Part shown: positions 32,460 to 41,670 of the stretch, one piece after another | Layout: each line of letters begins with the position of its first letter | How positions within the stretch are numbered: the stretch's first letter is position 1 | From: an uncultured Collinsella sp. | GTDB lineage: Bacteria > Actinomycetota > Coriobacteriia > Coriobacteriales > Coriobacteriaceae | DNA length: 48,306 nucleotides | Reading direction: 5' to 3' | NCBI GenBank assembly: GCA_902470365.1 | Contig: CABRFZ010000016.1 | Coordinates: 1 to 48,306 of the forward strand | Notes under the pieces: model-generated | Told to the model about the DNA's origin: nothing | What the model saw: only the letters and a program-made list of their open reading frames with translations | Database searches by the model: none | Translations under genes and position numbers: made by a program

Positions 32460-35018
32460 ATGTTTACTCCGCTTATCACTCATGATTCTGACGGCACTGC
32501 ATTGGCGGCGCCCGTTGATGCCGCACGTCGCAACGGTGCCACGTACAAGACGCGCACGATCGACGACCTGCGCATTAAGGACGATCGCCTGCGTGCGGCC
32601 ATCGAGGGCACGGGACACCTGCTGTTCGACGGCGGCATGGGCACCATGCTGCAGGCCGCTGGCATGAAGGCGGGCGCCCTGCCCGAGCTGCTCAACTTTG
32701 AGGAGCCCCAGGTCATTACCGACATTCAGCGCCAGTACGTCGAGGCCGGCTGCGACGTGATTACCGCCAACACCTTTGGCGCCAACGCCCACAAGCTCGA
32801 CGGTGCCGCCACCGTGGCAGACGTCTTTGCCGCCGCTGTCGCCTGTGCCCGCGAGGCCGGCGCCCGCTACGTCGCCGGCGATATCGGCCCCATCGGCGCG
32901 CTGCTTCGTCCCCTGGGTACCCTCAGCTTCGACGAGGCCTATGACCTCTTTGCCGAGGAAGTGCGCGCCGGCGTCGCCGCGGGTGTGGACCTCTTTATTA
33001 TCGAGACTATGACCGACCTGGCCGAGATCAAGGCGGCGGTCCTCGCCTGCCGCGAGAACTCCGACCTGCCCGTCTTTGCCACCATGACCTTTGAGGAAGA
33101 CGGACGCACCTTCCTGGGCACGAGCCCCGAGGTCGCCGCCATCACGCTCGACGCCATCGGCGCCGACGTTTTGGGCATCAACTGCAGTCAGGGACCGGCC
33201 GAGCTCCGAGGACTCGCCGCACGTATGCTCACCGTTACCAACAAGCCCGTTATGGTGCAGGCCAACGCAGGACTGCCCCACGTGGACGACGATGGCAACA
33301 CCGTCTTTGATATCCAAGCCCCCGAATACGCCGAGGCCGTCGCCGGCATGATCGAGGACGGCGTGAGCGTCGTGGGCGGTTGCTGCGGCACCACGCCGGC
33401 GCACATGGCGGCCTTGCGCACGCTTATCGACAACCACACGCCCAGCCCGCGCCGCCGCAAGCCCAGCATGTCGGTCACGAGCGCCCAAACGGTCGTGGAC
33501 CTTCCCTGCGACGGCCACAAGATCGCTGTCATCGGCGAGCGCATCAACCCCACCGGCAAAAAGCGCCTGCAGCAGGCCCTGCGCGACGGCGACCTGGACT
33601 ACGTCGTGAGCCAGGGTATCAGCCAGCAGGAGCAGGGCGCCGACATCCTGGACGTCAACGTCGGCCTGCCCGAGATCGACGAGGTCAAGATTATCCAACA
33701 GGCCACCGAGCAGCTCCAAGGCTCCACGCTGCTGCCGCTGCAGATCGACTCCACCGATCCCGCCGCCGTCGAGGCCGCCGTGCGCCGCTATGCCGGCAAG
33801 CCCATCATCAACTCGGTCAATGGCAAGCAGCAGATCATGGATGAGATCTTTCCGCTGGTCGCCCACTACGGCACCAACGTCGTCGGCCTTACGCTCGACG
33901 AAGGCGGCATCCCCGATACCGCCGAGGCTCGCTTCGCCATCGCCGAGCGCATCGTGGCCGGGGCTGCCCGCTACGGCATCGGACCGGACCGCATCCTCAT
34001 CGACTGCCTGGTCATGACCGCCTCGACCAATCAACGCCAGGCCGAGCAGATCCTGCGCGCCATGTCCCTGTGCAAGGAGCGCCTGGGCGTCAAATGCGCG
34101 CTCGGCGTGTCGAACATCAGCTTTGGCCTGCCTGCCCGCCCGCTGCTGGGCTCGGTCTTTTTGGCCGCCGCCTTTGGCGCGGGCCTGGACGCCCCCATCA
34201 TGAACCCGGGCTCCAAGCGCTTTATGGATACCGTCTACAGCTATCGCGTCCTGAGCGTTGAAGACGAGGGCTCGACCGGATACATCGAGCGCTACGCCGG
34301 TTGGACCGATCCGTACAAGATCGCCGCCAACCCGGCAGCGGCTCAGGCCGCATCGAGTGATGCCGCGCCTGCTGCTGGCACCGCCGGCACTGACGGCAAC
34401 GACGACCCGATTCGTCGAATGGTCGTCTCGGGCCGCAAAGGCGAGATCGCTGCCGAGACCGAGCGTCTGCTGACAGACCACGACGCTATGGACCTCATCA
34501 ACAATCACTTTATCCCCGCCCTCGACGAGGTTGGCGTCCTCTTTGACCAGGGCAAGTTCTTCTTGCCGCAGCTTATGGCTTCGGCCGAAGCCGCACGCGT
34601 GGGCTTCGACACCATCAAGCGCCTAATGCCCGCCGGCGAGATTGCCGACAAAGGCAAGATCTGCGTGGCCACCGTCAAGGGCGACATCCACGATATTGGC
34701 AAGAACATTGTCAAAATGCTGCTCGATAACTACGGCTACACCGTCTTTGACCTGGGCCGCGACGTCGATCCGCAAGAGGTGCTCAAGACCGTCAAGGAGC
34801 GTGACATTAAGCTCGTCGGCCTCTCGGCGCTTATGACTACCACCGTCGTGGCCATGGAGGAGACCATCAAGCTGCTTCATACTGAGGTGCCGGGCGTCAA
34901 GATCATCGTAGGCGGCGCCGTACTCACCCCCGAATACGCCAAGCAGATCGGCGCGGACTACTACGCCAAGGACGCCGCCGAAAGCGCTCGTATCGCCGAA
35001 GAGGTCTTTGGGCAGTAA
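32460..35018 (+). CDS. metH: Cobalamin-dependent methionine synthase lacking the activation domain
   Basis: The 852-residue protein transfers the methyl group of methyl-THF to homocysteine through cobalamin. Domains in order: a homocysteine-binding barrel from about residue 50, with zinc ligands Cys242 (NCSQGP) and Cys308/309 (GGCCGTTP); a pterin-binding barrel (VIGERINPTGKKRLQQ, then NVGLPEIDE); a cap; and a B12 domain with the cobalt-ligand motif DIHDIGKN (Asp742, His744, Gly747). It ends about 110 residues after this, so the about 330-residue reactivation domain of E. coli MetH is absent and is encoded separately just upstream. An N-terminal extension of about 50 residues is not part of the family core. 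AGGAGCC precedes the ATG. Confidence 0.95.
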   Translation: MFTPLITHDSDGTALAAPVDAARRNGATYKTRTIDDLRIKDDRLRAAIEGTGHLLFDGGMGTMLQAAGMKAGALPELLNFEEPQVITDIQRQYVEAGCDVITANTFGANAHKLDGAATVADVFAAAVACAREAGARYVAGDIGPIGALLRPLGTLSFDEAYDLFAEEVRAGVAAGVDLFIIETMTDLAEIKAAVLACRENSDLPVFATMTFEEDGRTFLGTSPEVAAITLDAIGADVLGINCSQGPAELRGLAARMLTVTNKPVMVQANAGLPHVDDDGNTVFDIQAPEYAEAVAGMIEDGVSVVGGCCGTTPAHMAALRTLIDNHTPSPRRRKPSMSVTSAQTVVDLPCDGHKIAVIGERINPTGKKRLQQALRDGDLDYVVSQGISQQEQGADILDVNVGLPEIDEVKIIQQATEQLQGSTLLPLQIDSTDPAAVEAAVRRYAGKPIINSVNGKQQIMDEIFPLVAHYGTNVVGLTLDEGGIPDTAEARFAIAERIVAGAARYGIGPDRILIDCLVMTASTNQRQAEQILRAMSLCKERLGVKCALGVSNISFGLPARPLLGSVFLAAAFGAGLDAPIMNPGSKRFMDTVYSYRVLSVEDEGSTGYIERYAGWTDPYKIAANPAAAQAASSDAAPAAGTAGTDGNDDPIRRMVVSGRKGEIAAETERLLTDHDAMDLINNHFIPALDEVGVLFDQGKFFLPQLMASAEAARVGFDTIKRLMPAGEIADKGKICVATVKGDIHDIGKNIVKMLLDNYGYTVFDLGRDVDPQEVLKTVKERDIKLVGLSALMTTTVVAMEETIKLLHTEVPGVKIIVGGAVLTPEYAKQIGADYYAKDAAESARIAEEVFGQ

Positions 35019-35044
35019 CACAACGGAAACAACCGAGCACCAAA

Positions 35045-35080
35045 ACGTGCCGCATGCGCCACTTGGCACGTGCGGCACGT
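35045..35080. terminator. Hairpin after metH
   Basis: ACGTGCCGCA (35045-35054) pairs perfectly with TGCGGCACGT (35071-35080). It lies 26 bases after metH. There is no T-run, so termination would be weak; read-through into the next gene is possible. Confidence 0.45.
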
Positions 35081-35126
35081 TAGAATAGATAAGACTATGC
35101 TCGTTTTGGCAGATAGGAGCGCAAGG

Positions 35127-36491
35127 ATGGCGATCACGCCCGCAGAAATCGCGGAAACCCGCGGCATGGTTGAGGAGCAGAACCTCGACATCAGGACCAT
35201 CACCATGGGTGTTTCGCTCATGGGTTGCGGTGACGAGAACCTCGACCGCATGTGCACGAAGATCTACGACCACGTGACGCACACGGCTGAGCATCTGGTC
35301 GAGACCGCCGAGAACCTCGAGCGCGAGTACGGTATCCCCATCGTCAACAAGCGTGTTTCCGTCACCCCGGTGGCGCAGATCGCCGCGTGCTGCAAGGATG
35401 AGGACCTCACCCCCATCGCGCATGCCCTCGACCGCGCGGCCGAGACGCTCGGCATCGATTACCTGGGCGGCTTCTCCGCGCTCGTCCAGAAGGGCATCGG
35501 CGACGCCGACCGCCGCGTCATCCAGTCCATCCCCCAGGCGCTCGCCACCACGAGCCGCGTCTGCTCCAGCGTCAACGTCGCCAGCCTGCGCGCCGGCATC
35601 AACATGGATGCCGTGCTCATGGCCGCCCAGACCATCATCGATGCCGCCAAGCTCACGGCCGACCAGGACTCCGTCGGCGCCTCCAAATTTGTCTGCTTTG
35701 CCAACATGGTCGAGGACTCCCCGTTTATGGCGGGCGCCGTTCACGGCGGTGGCGAGGCCGACGCCGTCATCAACGTAGGCGTCTCGGGCCCCGGCGTTAT
35801 GGCCGCAGCCCTGGAGACGCTGCCCGACTCCGCATCGATGATGGAAGTCGCCGAGAAGATTAAGCAGACCGCCTTTAAGATCACCCGCGCCGGCGAGCTC
35901 ATGAGCCGCGAGGCCGCCCATCGTCTGGGTGTCGAGAAGGGCATTGTCGACCTGTCGCTGGCTCCCACGCCTGCCATCGGCGACTCCGTCGCGCGCATCC
36001 TCGAGATCATCGGCGTGGGCACCTGCGGTGGCCCGGGCACGACCTGCGCGCTCGCCATGCTCAACGATGCCGTCAAGAAGGGCGGCGTCATGGCCAGCTC
36101 CAGCGTGGGCGGTCTCTCTGGCGCCTTTATCCCCGTGTCCGAGGACGCCGGCATGATCGCCGCCGTCGAGGCCGGCGCGCTTTCGCTCGAGAAGCTCGAG
36201 GCCTTGACCTGCGTGTGCTCCGTTGGCCTGGACATGATCGCCATCCCCGGCGACACCCCGGTCGAGACCATCGCCGGCATCATCGCCGACGAGATGGCCA
36301 TCGGCGTCATCAACAACAAGACCACGGCCGTCCGCGTGATCCCCGCCATCGGCAAGGGCGTGGGCGACTGCGTCGAGTACGGCGGCCTGTTTGGCCGTGC
36401 GCCCATCATGCCGGTGAACCCCAACGCCGGCACCGTGCTTGCCCACCGCGGCGGACGCTTCCCGGCACCGCTGAACTCGCTCAAGAACTAG
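35127..36491 (+). CDS. UPF0210 / DUF711 family protein
   Basis: The 454-residue protein matches the conserved UPF0210 family throughout: NLDIRTITMGVSLMGCGDEN, NKRVSVTPVAQI, RVCSSVNVASLRAGINMDAV, AVHGGGEADAVINVGVSGPG and PVNPNAGTVLAHRGGRFPAP. The structure in the family resembles pyruvate formate-lyase-like barrels, but no activity is established. In many bacteria it is adjacent to an ACT-domain protein; no such gene is next to it here. The ATG at 35127 has AGGAGCGCAAGG upstream, and the frame upstream to 35070 is not conserved. Confidence 0.9.
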   Translation: MAITPAEIAETRGMVEEQNLDIRTITMGVSLMGCGDENLDRMCTKIYDHVTHTAEHLVETAENLEREYGIPIVNKRVSVTPVAQIAACCKDEDLTPIAHALDRAAETLGIDYLGGFSALVQKGIGDADRRVIQSIPQALATTSRVCSSVNVASLRAGINMDAVLMAAQTIIDAAKLTADQDSVGASKFVCFANMVEDSPFMAGAVHGGGEADAVINVGVSGPGVMAAALETLPDSASMMEVAEKIKQTAFKITRAGELMSREAAHRLGVEKGIVDLSLAPTPAIGDSVARILEIIGVGTCGGPGTTCALAMLNDAVKKGGVMASSSVGGLSGAFIPVSEDAGMIAAVEAGALSLEKLEALTCVCSVGLDMIAIPGDTPVETIAGIIADEMAIGVINNKTTAVRVIPAIGKGVGDCVEYGGLFGRAPIMPVNPNAGTVLAHRGGRFPAPLNSLKN

Positions 36492-36508
36492 CTGAGGGGG
36501 ACTGGCGA

Positions 36509-36642
36509 GGAGCCCCGGGGAGGGCAAATATATAAGGTCGCCTGCTCGGACAGTCCTGACTCGCACGGAGAGCACATTAAGTGCTCTCCGGCTCGTGCGG
36601 AACTCGCGATCGACCTTATATATTTGCCCTCCCCGGGGCTCC
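36509..36642. repeat. 134-bp element with perfect 32-bp inverted arms
   Basis: The arms at 36509-36540 and 36611-36642 are exact reverse complements over 32 bases. They start GGAGCCCCGGGGAGGGCAAA and run into TATATAAGGTCG. Nested inside is a second perfect 10-bp hairpin (CGGAGAGCAC at 36566-36575 with 36581-36590). It lies 18 bases after the UPF0210 stop. It could be a miniature transposable element or a very stable transcript end. Confidence 0.75.
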
Positions 36643-36807
36643 CGCACAACGGGACCTCGGTTGAGTTCTATCCCTTTGGCAGTCGCTTCGCTTCTGCCCT
36701 ACTTTGCTGGTATGGCGGTTTGGCGTTGGATCGGTTCTTTCTGATATATGCTGGTTGCGGCTCTTCTTTTTGGGGGAGTCGCTTTTTTGTTGCTAGGAGG
36801 TTGGCCC

Positions 36808-37695
36808 GTGGTTGATGGGGAGAATCGTTCTGAGCTGCTTTCCACAGATTGGAACCAGGAGTGGATGCAGATGCAGGCCGCTCGGCGGCGAGCTGATGAT
36901 TCTTTTGAGTGGGATAAGCGGGCTCGGCATTTTCGTCCGTTGGAGACTGCCCCATATGCTCGGGATTTTATGAAATTGCTGGCTCTTGAGCCTGGTGAGT
37001 CGGCGCTGGATATGGGATGTGGGGCTGGGTCGATTGCTATTCCGCTTGCTCAGGCTGGGCATCCTGTGATTGCTGCCGACTTCTCCCCCGCTATGCTGGG
37101 CACGCTTGATGCCGGCATTGAGTACTACGGACTCGAAAGGCGCATAACGCCGCTTGAGCTTGCTTGGGATGATGATTGGGATTTGGTTGGACCGGTCGCG
37201 AAGGCGGTGGATGTCGCCTTTGCCAGTCGGTCGGTTACGACGACCAATCTAAAAGGCGCGCTTGCCAAGCTTGATCGTACGGCTCGTCGGCGTTGTGCTG
37301 TCACGATGGTCGCTAACTCCAGCCCGCGCTATGACCTGCACTTGATGAACGCCATCGGCGCCTCGGTTACCTGCAGCAATGGCTTTGTGTACGCCTTCAA
37401 CATCCTCATTCAGATGGGTGCGTTGCCGCAGGTTACGTACTTTGAATCGCCTCGTCGCGATACCTTCAATAGCCTTGAGGCAGGCGTAGCAGATTTTTCC
37501 CGTATGCTCGAGCATGGCAACGAAGATAAGGTCGACCGCCTGCGCGATTACATCGCCCAGCACATGATTGAGAACCCCCATGCCGGTGAGCCGGGCTCCA
37601 AGGGCGTGCCGCAGGGGCGCTATATGCTCGACCACGTCCGTAAGGTTCGTTGGGCGTTTATTGCATGGGAGCCGGTCTCTGCACCCCGCTCATAG
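36808..37695 (+). CDS. Class I SAM-dependent methyltransferase
   Basis: The 295-residue protein has motif I SALDMGCGAGSIAIPLAQAG, acidic motif II VIAADFSPAMLGTL, and a motif IV region VDVAFASRSVTTTNL. The C-terminal part (RDTFNSLEAGVADFSRMLEH) does not show a named substrate domain. Related proteins sit in metal-chelate or cobalamin-type gene sets, but no such partner lies next to it here. I chose the GTG at 36808 because AGGAGG lies seven bases upstream; the preceding 20 codons are hydrophobic and probably not translated. Codon use has many TTT/GGG/GCT codons, unlike its neighbours, which suggests acquisition. Confidence 0.8.
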   Translation: MVDGENRSELLSTDWNQEWMQMQAARRRADDSFEWDKRARHFRPLETAPYARDFMKLLALEPGESALDMGCGAGSIAIPLAQAGHPVIAADFSPAMLGTLDAGIEYYGLERRITPLELAWDDDWDLVGPVAKAVDVAFASRSVTTTNLKGALAKLDRTARRRCAVTMVANSSPRYDLHLMNAIGASVTCSNGFVYAFNILIQMGALPQVTYFESPRRDTFNSLEAGVADFSRMLEHGNEDKVDRLRDYIAQHMIENPHAGEPGSKGVPQGRYMLDHVRKVRWAFIAWEPVSAPRS

Positions 37696-37853
37696 CCTGC
37701 TCGCAGCCCGCACCGCCCACTCACTCGGCATCCGCATTCTTTTTGAACTGGGCAAACGCGCTCCACACCGCGCCGTTCCTGCGCTATCGTGGGACAGCTC
37801 ACGTAGATTAAGGCCCCGTCGCGGGGCGCCCCATACATAGAAAGCGAGAACCC

Positions 37854-38153
37854 ATGGCACTGACAGGAGCACAGGTCAAGCAGCTTCGCAGCATGGCCCA
37901 TCACCTCAACCCCGCCATCATCATCGGCAAGTCCGACGTCAACGAGGGCACCGTCGAGCAGACGGTCGCCTATCTGGAGAAGCACGAGCTCGTTAAGTGC
38001 TCCGTGCTCGATGGCTCCAGCCTTTCCGCCCGCGAAGCCGCCGAGGAGCTCGCTGAGCGTTGCCACGCCGAGGTCGTCCAGGTCATCGGCCGCAAGTTCT
38101 CGCTGTATCGCGAGTCCTCGCGCAAGGACATCGAGAAGATCAAGCTCGTCTAA
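37854..38153 (+). CDS. yhbY: YhbY-type RNA-binding protein (CRM domain)
   Basis: The 99-residue protein is a single CRM domain: LTGAQVKQLRSMAHHLNPAI, the GKSDVNEG loop (GxxG-like RNA-binding turn) and VVQVIGRKFSLYRES. YhbY proteins associate with pre-50S ribosomal subunits. The start has AAAGCGAGA upstream. It is monocistronic between a methyltransferase and a strong terminator. Confidence 0.92.
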   Translation: MALTGAQVKQLRSMAHHLNPAIIIGKSDVNEGTVEQTVAYLEKHELVKCSVLDGSSLSAREAAEELAERCHAEVVQVIGRKFSLYRESSRKDIEKIKLV

Positions 38154-38190
38154 GAGCCAATGATCCGGCGAGCCAACACATAGCAAGCTT

Positions 38191-38224
38191 ACGGGTGCCC
38201 AAGTACTTCGGGCGCCCGTTTTTT
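38191..38224 (+). terminator. Rho-independent terminator of yhbY
   Basis: ACGGGTGCCC (38191-38200) pairs with GGGCGCCCGT (38210-38219) with one mismatch, followed by TTTTTT. It overlaps the stop region of the converging regulator gene. Confidence 0.85.
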
Positions 38225-41222
38225 ATCGCTCGACCAGCACGCGATTGAGCCGTCCCTCCACCAAGCGCTCGTATAGACGCCGCGTCTCGGGCTCGGGCAC
38301 GCCATTGACCTGCTCCCTCAGATGGTGCATATGCCCGCTGTATAGCTCAACGATATCGCGCCGCCGCCCCGCCGCACTGTAGACGCGCATGGCGCAGCGC
38401 ACCATATCCTCACGCGCCGTTTCCTGCCGAAGCCCCGACTCCGCTAGCCAAATCGCCGACTGCAGGTCGTTTTCTTCTAGAGCGGCATTTGCTCCCTTAA
38501 TCATGCAATCGATGTACTTTGACTGCATAATGCGTCGCATACGCAAAAAGTAGGTGGGATTACAGCCATTGGGAACATACAGCGGTCCGGCATAAAGCTG
38601 CTCAATCTTAAGGCACAACTCGACCAGATGGGGCCCGCGCGCACCCGTGCGATTTCCCAAAACCTCGCGGCTTATCTGGTCAAACAGCCGTACATCGGTC
38701 TTGACGTAGTCGCCGTTGAGTCCGATGCATTCATTTTGGATGAGCACACACGACTTGCCATCCGGCGTTGGCCCCAAAGCCGACCGCAAGCGCGATATCG
38801 TCGAGTACAGGTTGTTGCGGGCGCTATTGAACTCGGCATGGGGCCACAGCTCCATGGCCAGCGTCTCACGATCGACGAGCGCATCCATGCCCAGCGCAAG
38901 CCGCTCGGCGAGCGTCGCCGCCTTCTTGCGGCGCCACATTTTGTCCGTGATGGGAAACCCGTCGCGCTCGGCGCGAAACGCACCAAACATGCGAATCTCG
39001 ATATGGTCGATGGTATCAACGGCTTCAACCTCGCCGGCCTGGAACAGGCGCTCGCCCTCCCCTTCCAAATCGTCGCGCAGCGAGTACCGCGACAGCTCGC
39101 GCACGGGAAGCTTCTTGCGTATCCTGCCCGCCGGCTCGCCCAGACAATGCATGGCAAGGCGCGCAAAGAGCCGATACGATGGCTCTAGAATCCCCGCACG
39201 ATTCATGGACATCCAGGCCGCAAGATCGCTGTCTCGGCCCGCACAGGCCAAATGCAGCGCCACCATCCAGGCCTCCGCTCCACCAACCTGCGTCTGGCTT
39301 ATATCGAGCAACTCCGCTTCCTCGCGCACCGAAACCATCGAGGTGTTACGCAGATATGCCGCGCGCTCCAGCAGCAATGCGTTATCGCGCATGTACGCAA
39401 TCGACTCCTCGGCAAGTTTGAGCACTTGGACCGCACGGAACTTTGCATTAACCGGCCGTCCCTCTGCCAGCGACTGCCAACCTTCTAGCAACAGGCCAAA
39501 CAGCTGAATCTGGTTGTCGCGCATGCGCACGGCAAAACGATCGAGCTCGTTGAACGCCGCATCGTCGGTTACCGGCAAGCCGGAAAGGAGCCGCCGTGCC
39601 GCCAACACCATGCGCACCCAGATAGCCATCGCCTTAAGCCCACGTACGTCGAGCGCCTCCCGCACCACCGTCATCTCGTCGTCGCGCTCGTCGGTTCCCG
39701 CAAACGATCCATCAAAGAGCTCCACCAGCATGCTATCGGCCCGTATAACAATCCCCGCGATATCGAGCTCGCAATCGTAGGCCTTGCTCGTTTTGAGCTG
39801 CTGTAGAACGCCGCCGTCATCTCCCCGCTCGGTCAGGCAGCGCTTGACCTCGATATGCGCAGACAACATATCGAGTGCGGTGTGGGACGTCTCTATTTCT
39901 GGCACGGCCAGGTTCGCAGGAAGCCCAAGCCCGTTGTCCCCATAGCAAACAGCCGTCAGTGTCTGGGCCACCCTCCATGAAACAGGGTCTATTTCGCAGG
40001 CCGCCCGTTCGCCCCCGCGTTCGATGACCGATGCCATATAGCGAGCGAGCTTTGTATTGGACACGCTGACCGCTGCCAGATATACGCCAAGCGCTTCGGC
40101 AGGCGTTGGCTCTGGAGCCGGATCGTCGGCATCGATCGTGCCCAGCGCCGCTCGGCAGATATCGGCCCCGTGCCCCGTCAGAGCCAGATCGACCCCATAC
40201 TGCCCAGCAAGTTCAAGGACCGCTTCACGGTCCAGAAAGGCGTCCGCCAGGCCCATCGCCGCATCGCATCGGCCCGCCTTAAGCAAAATCCGGGCCGCCC
40301 TCGGAACAAGTTCGGGGCGAACCTCGGCCACCAACTTACGCAAGCGCAAGCGTCCGTTATCCTCCGTGCCTAGACACGTAAAACTCCGCTCGGCGGGATC
40401 CAAGCCAAAGATCGGGTAGTCGCGTACAAAGTAGGACTGGTCGACCATCGACAGCCTCACCCCACAGGCCTCGAGTTCTGCGATATTGCCCTCGCCCATC
40501 AAAACCATGAGACATGCCACACAAAACAGCGCATTATTGTCGAGCGAAGCCAGATCGGCAAGTGCCGCGCCATATACGTTGACAATCTCGTTTTCGAGCA
40601 GACCGGCTACGTCGCCTTGGCCATACAGACCCGTCTGCAATGCCGAAACGAGCTCGGGCACGCCCTGCGTGAGCTGATAAAAGTCGAGCGATGTGCTGAT
40701 CGAAAACGCCGATGCCCACGCCGAATACTCATAGGCATGCACCTTGAGCATCTGCGCATTGATCTTAACCGAATCGCCCAGCCCATGAATCAGCTGACGA
40801 TTTGAAGGACGGCAGGAAATAAAGACCCCTACCCCCATAGCGCGCAGGCCGCGAATCCTGTCGATGAGGTCTTCGGTATCGTGCTGATCGAGGTTTGGCA
40901 CATTATCAATCGCGATAAGGGAGTGCGGTTTGTCTTTGAGTTCTTCGGTAACCACCTCGAGCTGCATAAACACCTCGCGCCCAATGGCGCGATCGGCCTC
41001 GATAATCCGCACGGGGCCTCGCGTCGGGTCGCATTTAACCTCATGGGTGTACTGCAGCAGCACCGAGGTCTTCCCAAACCCGTCGGGCGCATAAAGAACC
41101 ACGATGCCGGCCTTTCGGCCCTTGGCGATAAGCTCATTCATCAAGCGTTCGCGTCGCACCATATAGCCTCCGCCTAACGGCATCAGCTCGAGGTCGTCTA
41201 TACCGCTCAAATCATTTACCAT
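38223..41222 (-). CDS. Large ATPase transcriptional regulator (SARP/BTAD type)
   Basis: The 999-residue protein has an N-terminal P-loop domain (Walker A APDGFGKT at 45-52; IAIDNVPNL as Walker B-like), a long helical middle, then a winged-helix DNA-binding domain (IEIRMFGAFRAERDGFPITD, then LAMELWPHAEFNSARNNLYS and TISRLRSALGP) and a C-terminal BTAD-like helical domain. This is a MalT/SARP-like design in which ATP binding and ligand sensing in the middle control a DNA-binding module, here placed near the C-terminus rather than at the very end or the start. The target is unknown; no biosynthetic cluster adjoins. The ATG has GAGGAG upstream. It converges on yhbY. Confidence 0.83.
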   Translation of the reverse strand: MVNDLSGIDDLELMPLGGGYMVRRERLMNELIAKGRKAGIVVLYAPDGFGKTSVLLQYTHEVKCDPTRGPVRIIEADRAIGREVFMQLEVVTEELKDKPHSLIAIDNVPNLDQHDTEDLIDRIRGLRAMGVGVFISCRPSNRQLIHGLGDSVKINAQMLKVHAYEYSAWASAFSISTSLDFYQLTQGVPELVSALQTGLYGQGDVAGLLENEIVNVYGAALADLASLDNNALFCVACLMVLMGEGNIAELEACGVRLSMVDQSYFVRDYPIFGLDPAERSFTCLGTEDNGRLRLRKLVAEVRPELVPRAARILLKAGRCDAAMGLADAFLDREAVLELAGQYGVDLALTGHGADICRAALGTIDADDPAPEPTPAEALGVYLAAVSVSNTKLARYMASVIERGGERAACEIDPVSWRVAQTLTAVCYGDNGLGLPANLAVPEIETSHTALDMLSAHIEVKRCLTERGDDGGVLQQLKTSKAYDCELDIAGIVIRADSMLVELFDGSFAGTDERDDEMTVVREALDVRGLKAMAIWVRMVLAARRLLSGLPVTDDAAFNELDRFAVRMRDNQIQLFGLLLEGWQSLAEGRPVNAKFRAVQVLKLAEESIAYMRDNALLLERAAYLRNTSMVSVREEAELLDISQTQVGGAEAWMVALHLACAGRDSDLAAWMSMNRAGILEPSYRLFARLAMHCLGEPAGRIRKKLPVRELSRYSLRDDLEGEGERLFQAGEVEAVDTIDHIEIRMFGAFRAERDGFPITDKMWRRKKAATLAERLALGMDALVDRETLAMELWPHAEFNSARNNLYSTISRLRSALGPTPDGKSCVLIQNECIGLNGDYVKTDVRLFDQISREVLGNRTGARGPHLVELCLKIEQLYAGPLYVPNGCNPTYFLRMRRIMQSKYIDCMIKGANAALEENDLQSAIWLAESGLRQETAREDMVRCAMRVYSAAGRRRDIVELYSGHMHHLREQVNGVPEPETRRLYERLVEGRLNRVLVER

Positions 41223-41610
41223 GCCCGCTCCTCAACTCGACCGTATGGACACTGTAGCCGCAAGACCATACAAGCCGCGCTATGAATAGAGCGACCTTGT
41301 GTTTTAGGTTGTCTTTTGGTACGCAAGCGGCAAGTTTTTGTACAGCGAGGGCCGATTGTTATTAATCCCCCGACTAATCGGTCTTTAAGCAGGTAAATGA
41401 GCTTGTCAGCTTGTCCCATCTAAGCGGCAGTGTAACGCAGATGAACAAGGTTCAGTTATGTCATTCAACTCGCCTAGCACCCGCTACCGTCTACGACCTT
41501 CTAGTGGCATTTTTGCATAGAATCTGGTATGGAATGAATCAAGCTGTTGGACATCTGGCGTTCGTCAAGCTTGCGGCAAGATTTTGGTCAAGTGGGCGGA
41601 CAGGGATAGC
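41223..41610. other. Intergenic region upstream of the large regulator
   Basis: No gene is seen. The region is AT-richer around 41290-41400 and contains a CCGATT/AATCGG stem. It should contain the promoter of the minus-strand regulator, but I cannot place the boxes. A plus-strand open frame at 41411-41770 has no homology and runs into the nagB end, so I do not call it. Confidence 0.4.
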
Positions 41611-41637
41611 AAAAAGGCCCCCGCAAAGCGGAGGCCT
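41611..41637 (-). terminator. Rho-independent terminator of nagB
   Basis: AGGCCCCCGC (41615-41624) pairs with GCGGAGGCCT (41628-41637) with one mismatch, followed by TTTTT on the minus strand, 33 bases past the nagB stop. Confidence 0.85.
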
Positions 41638-41670
41638 TAGGCAAGGCTATGTCGAGCTGCAGGATTCGCG

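Noticed and set aside
32337..34508. 723-codon minus-strand open frame opposite metH
   Set aside because: It is the antisense shadow of a GC-rich gene: it is rich in Gly, Val, Ala, Asp and His without any family motif, and metH on the other strand is unambiguous.
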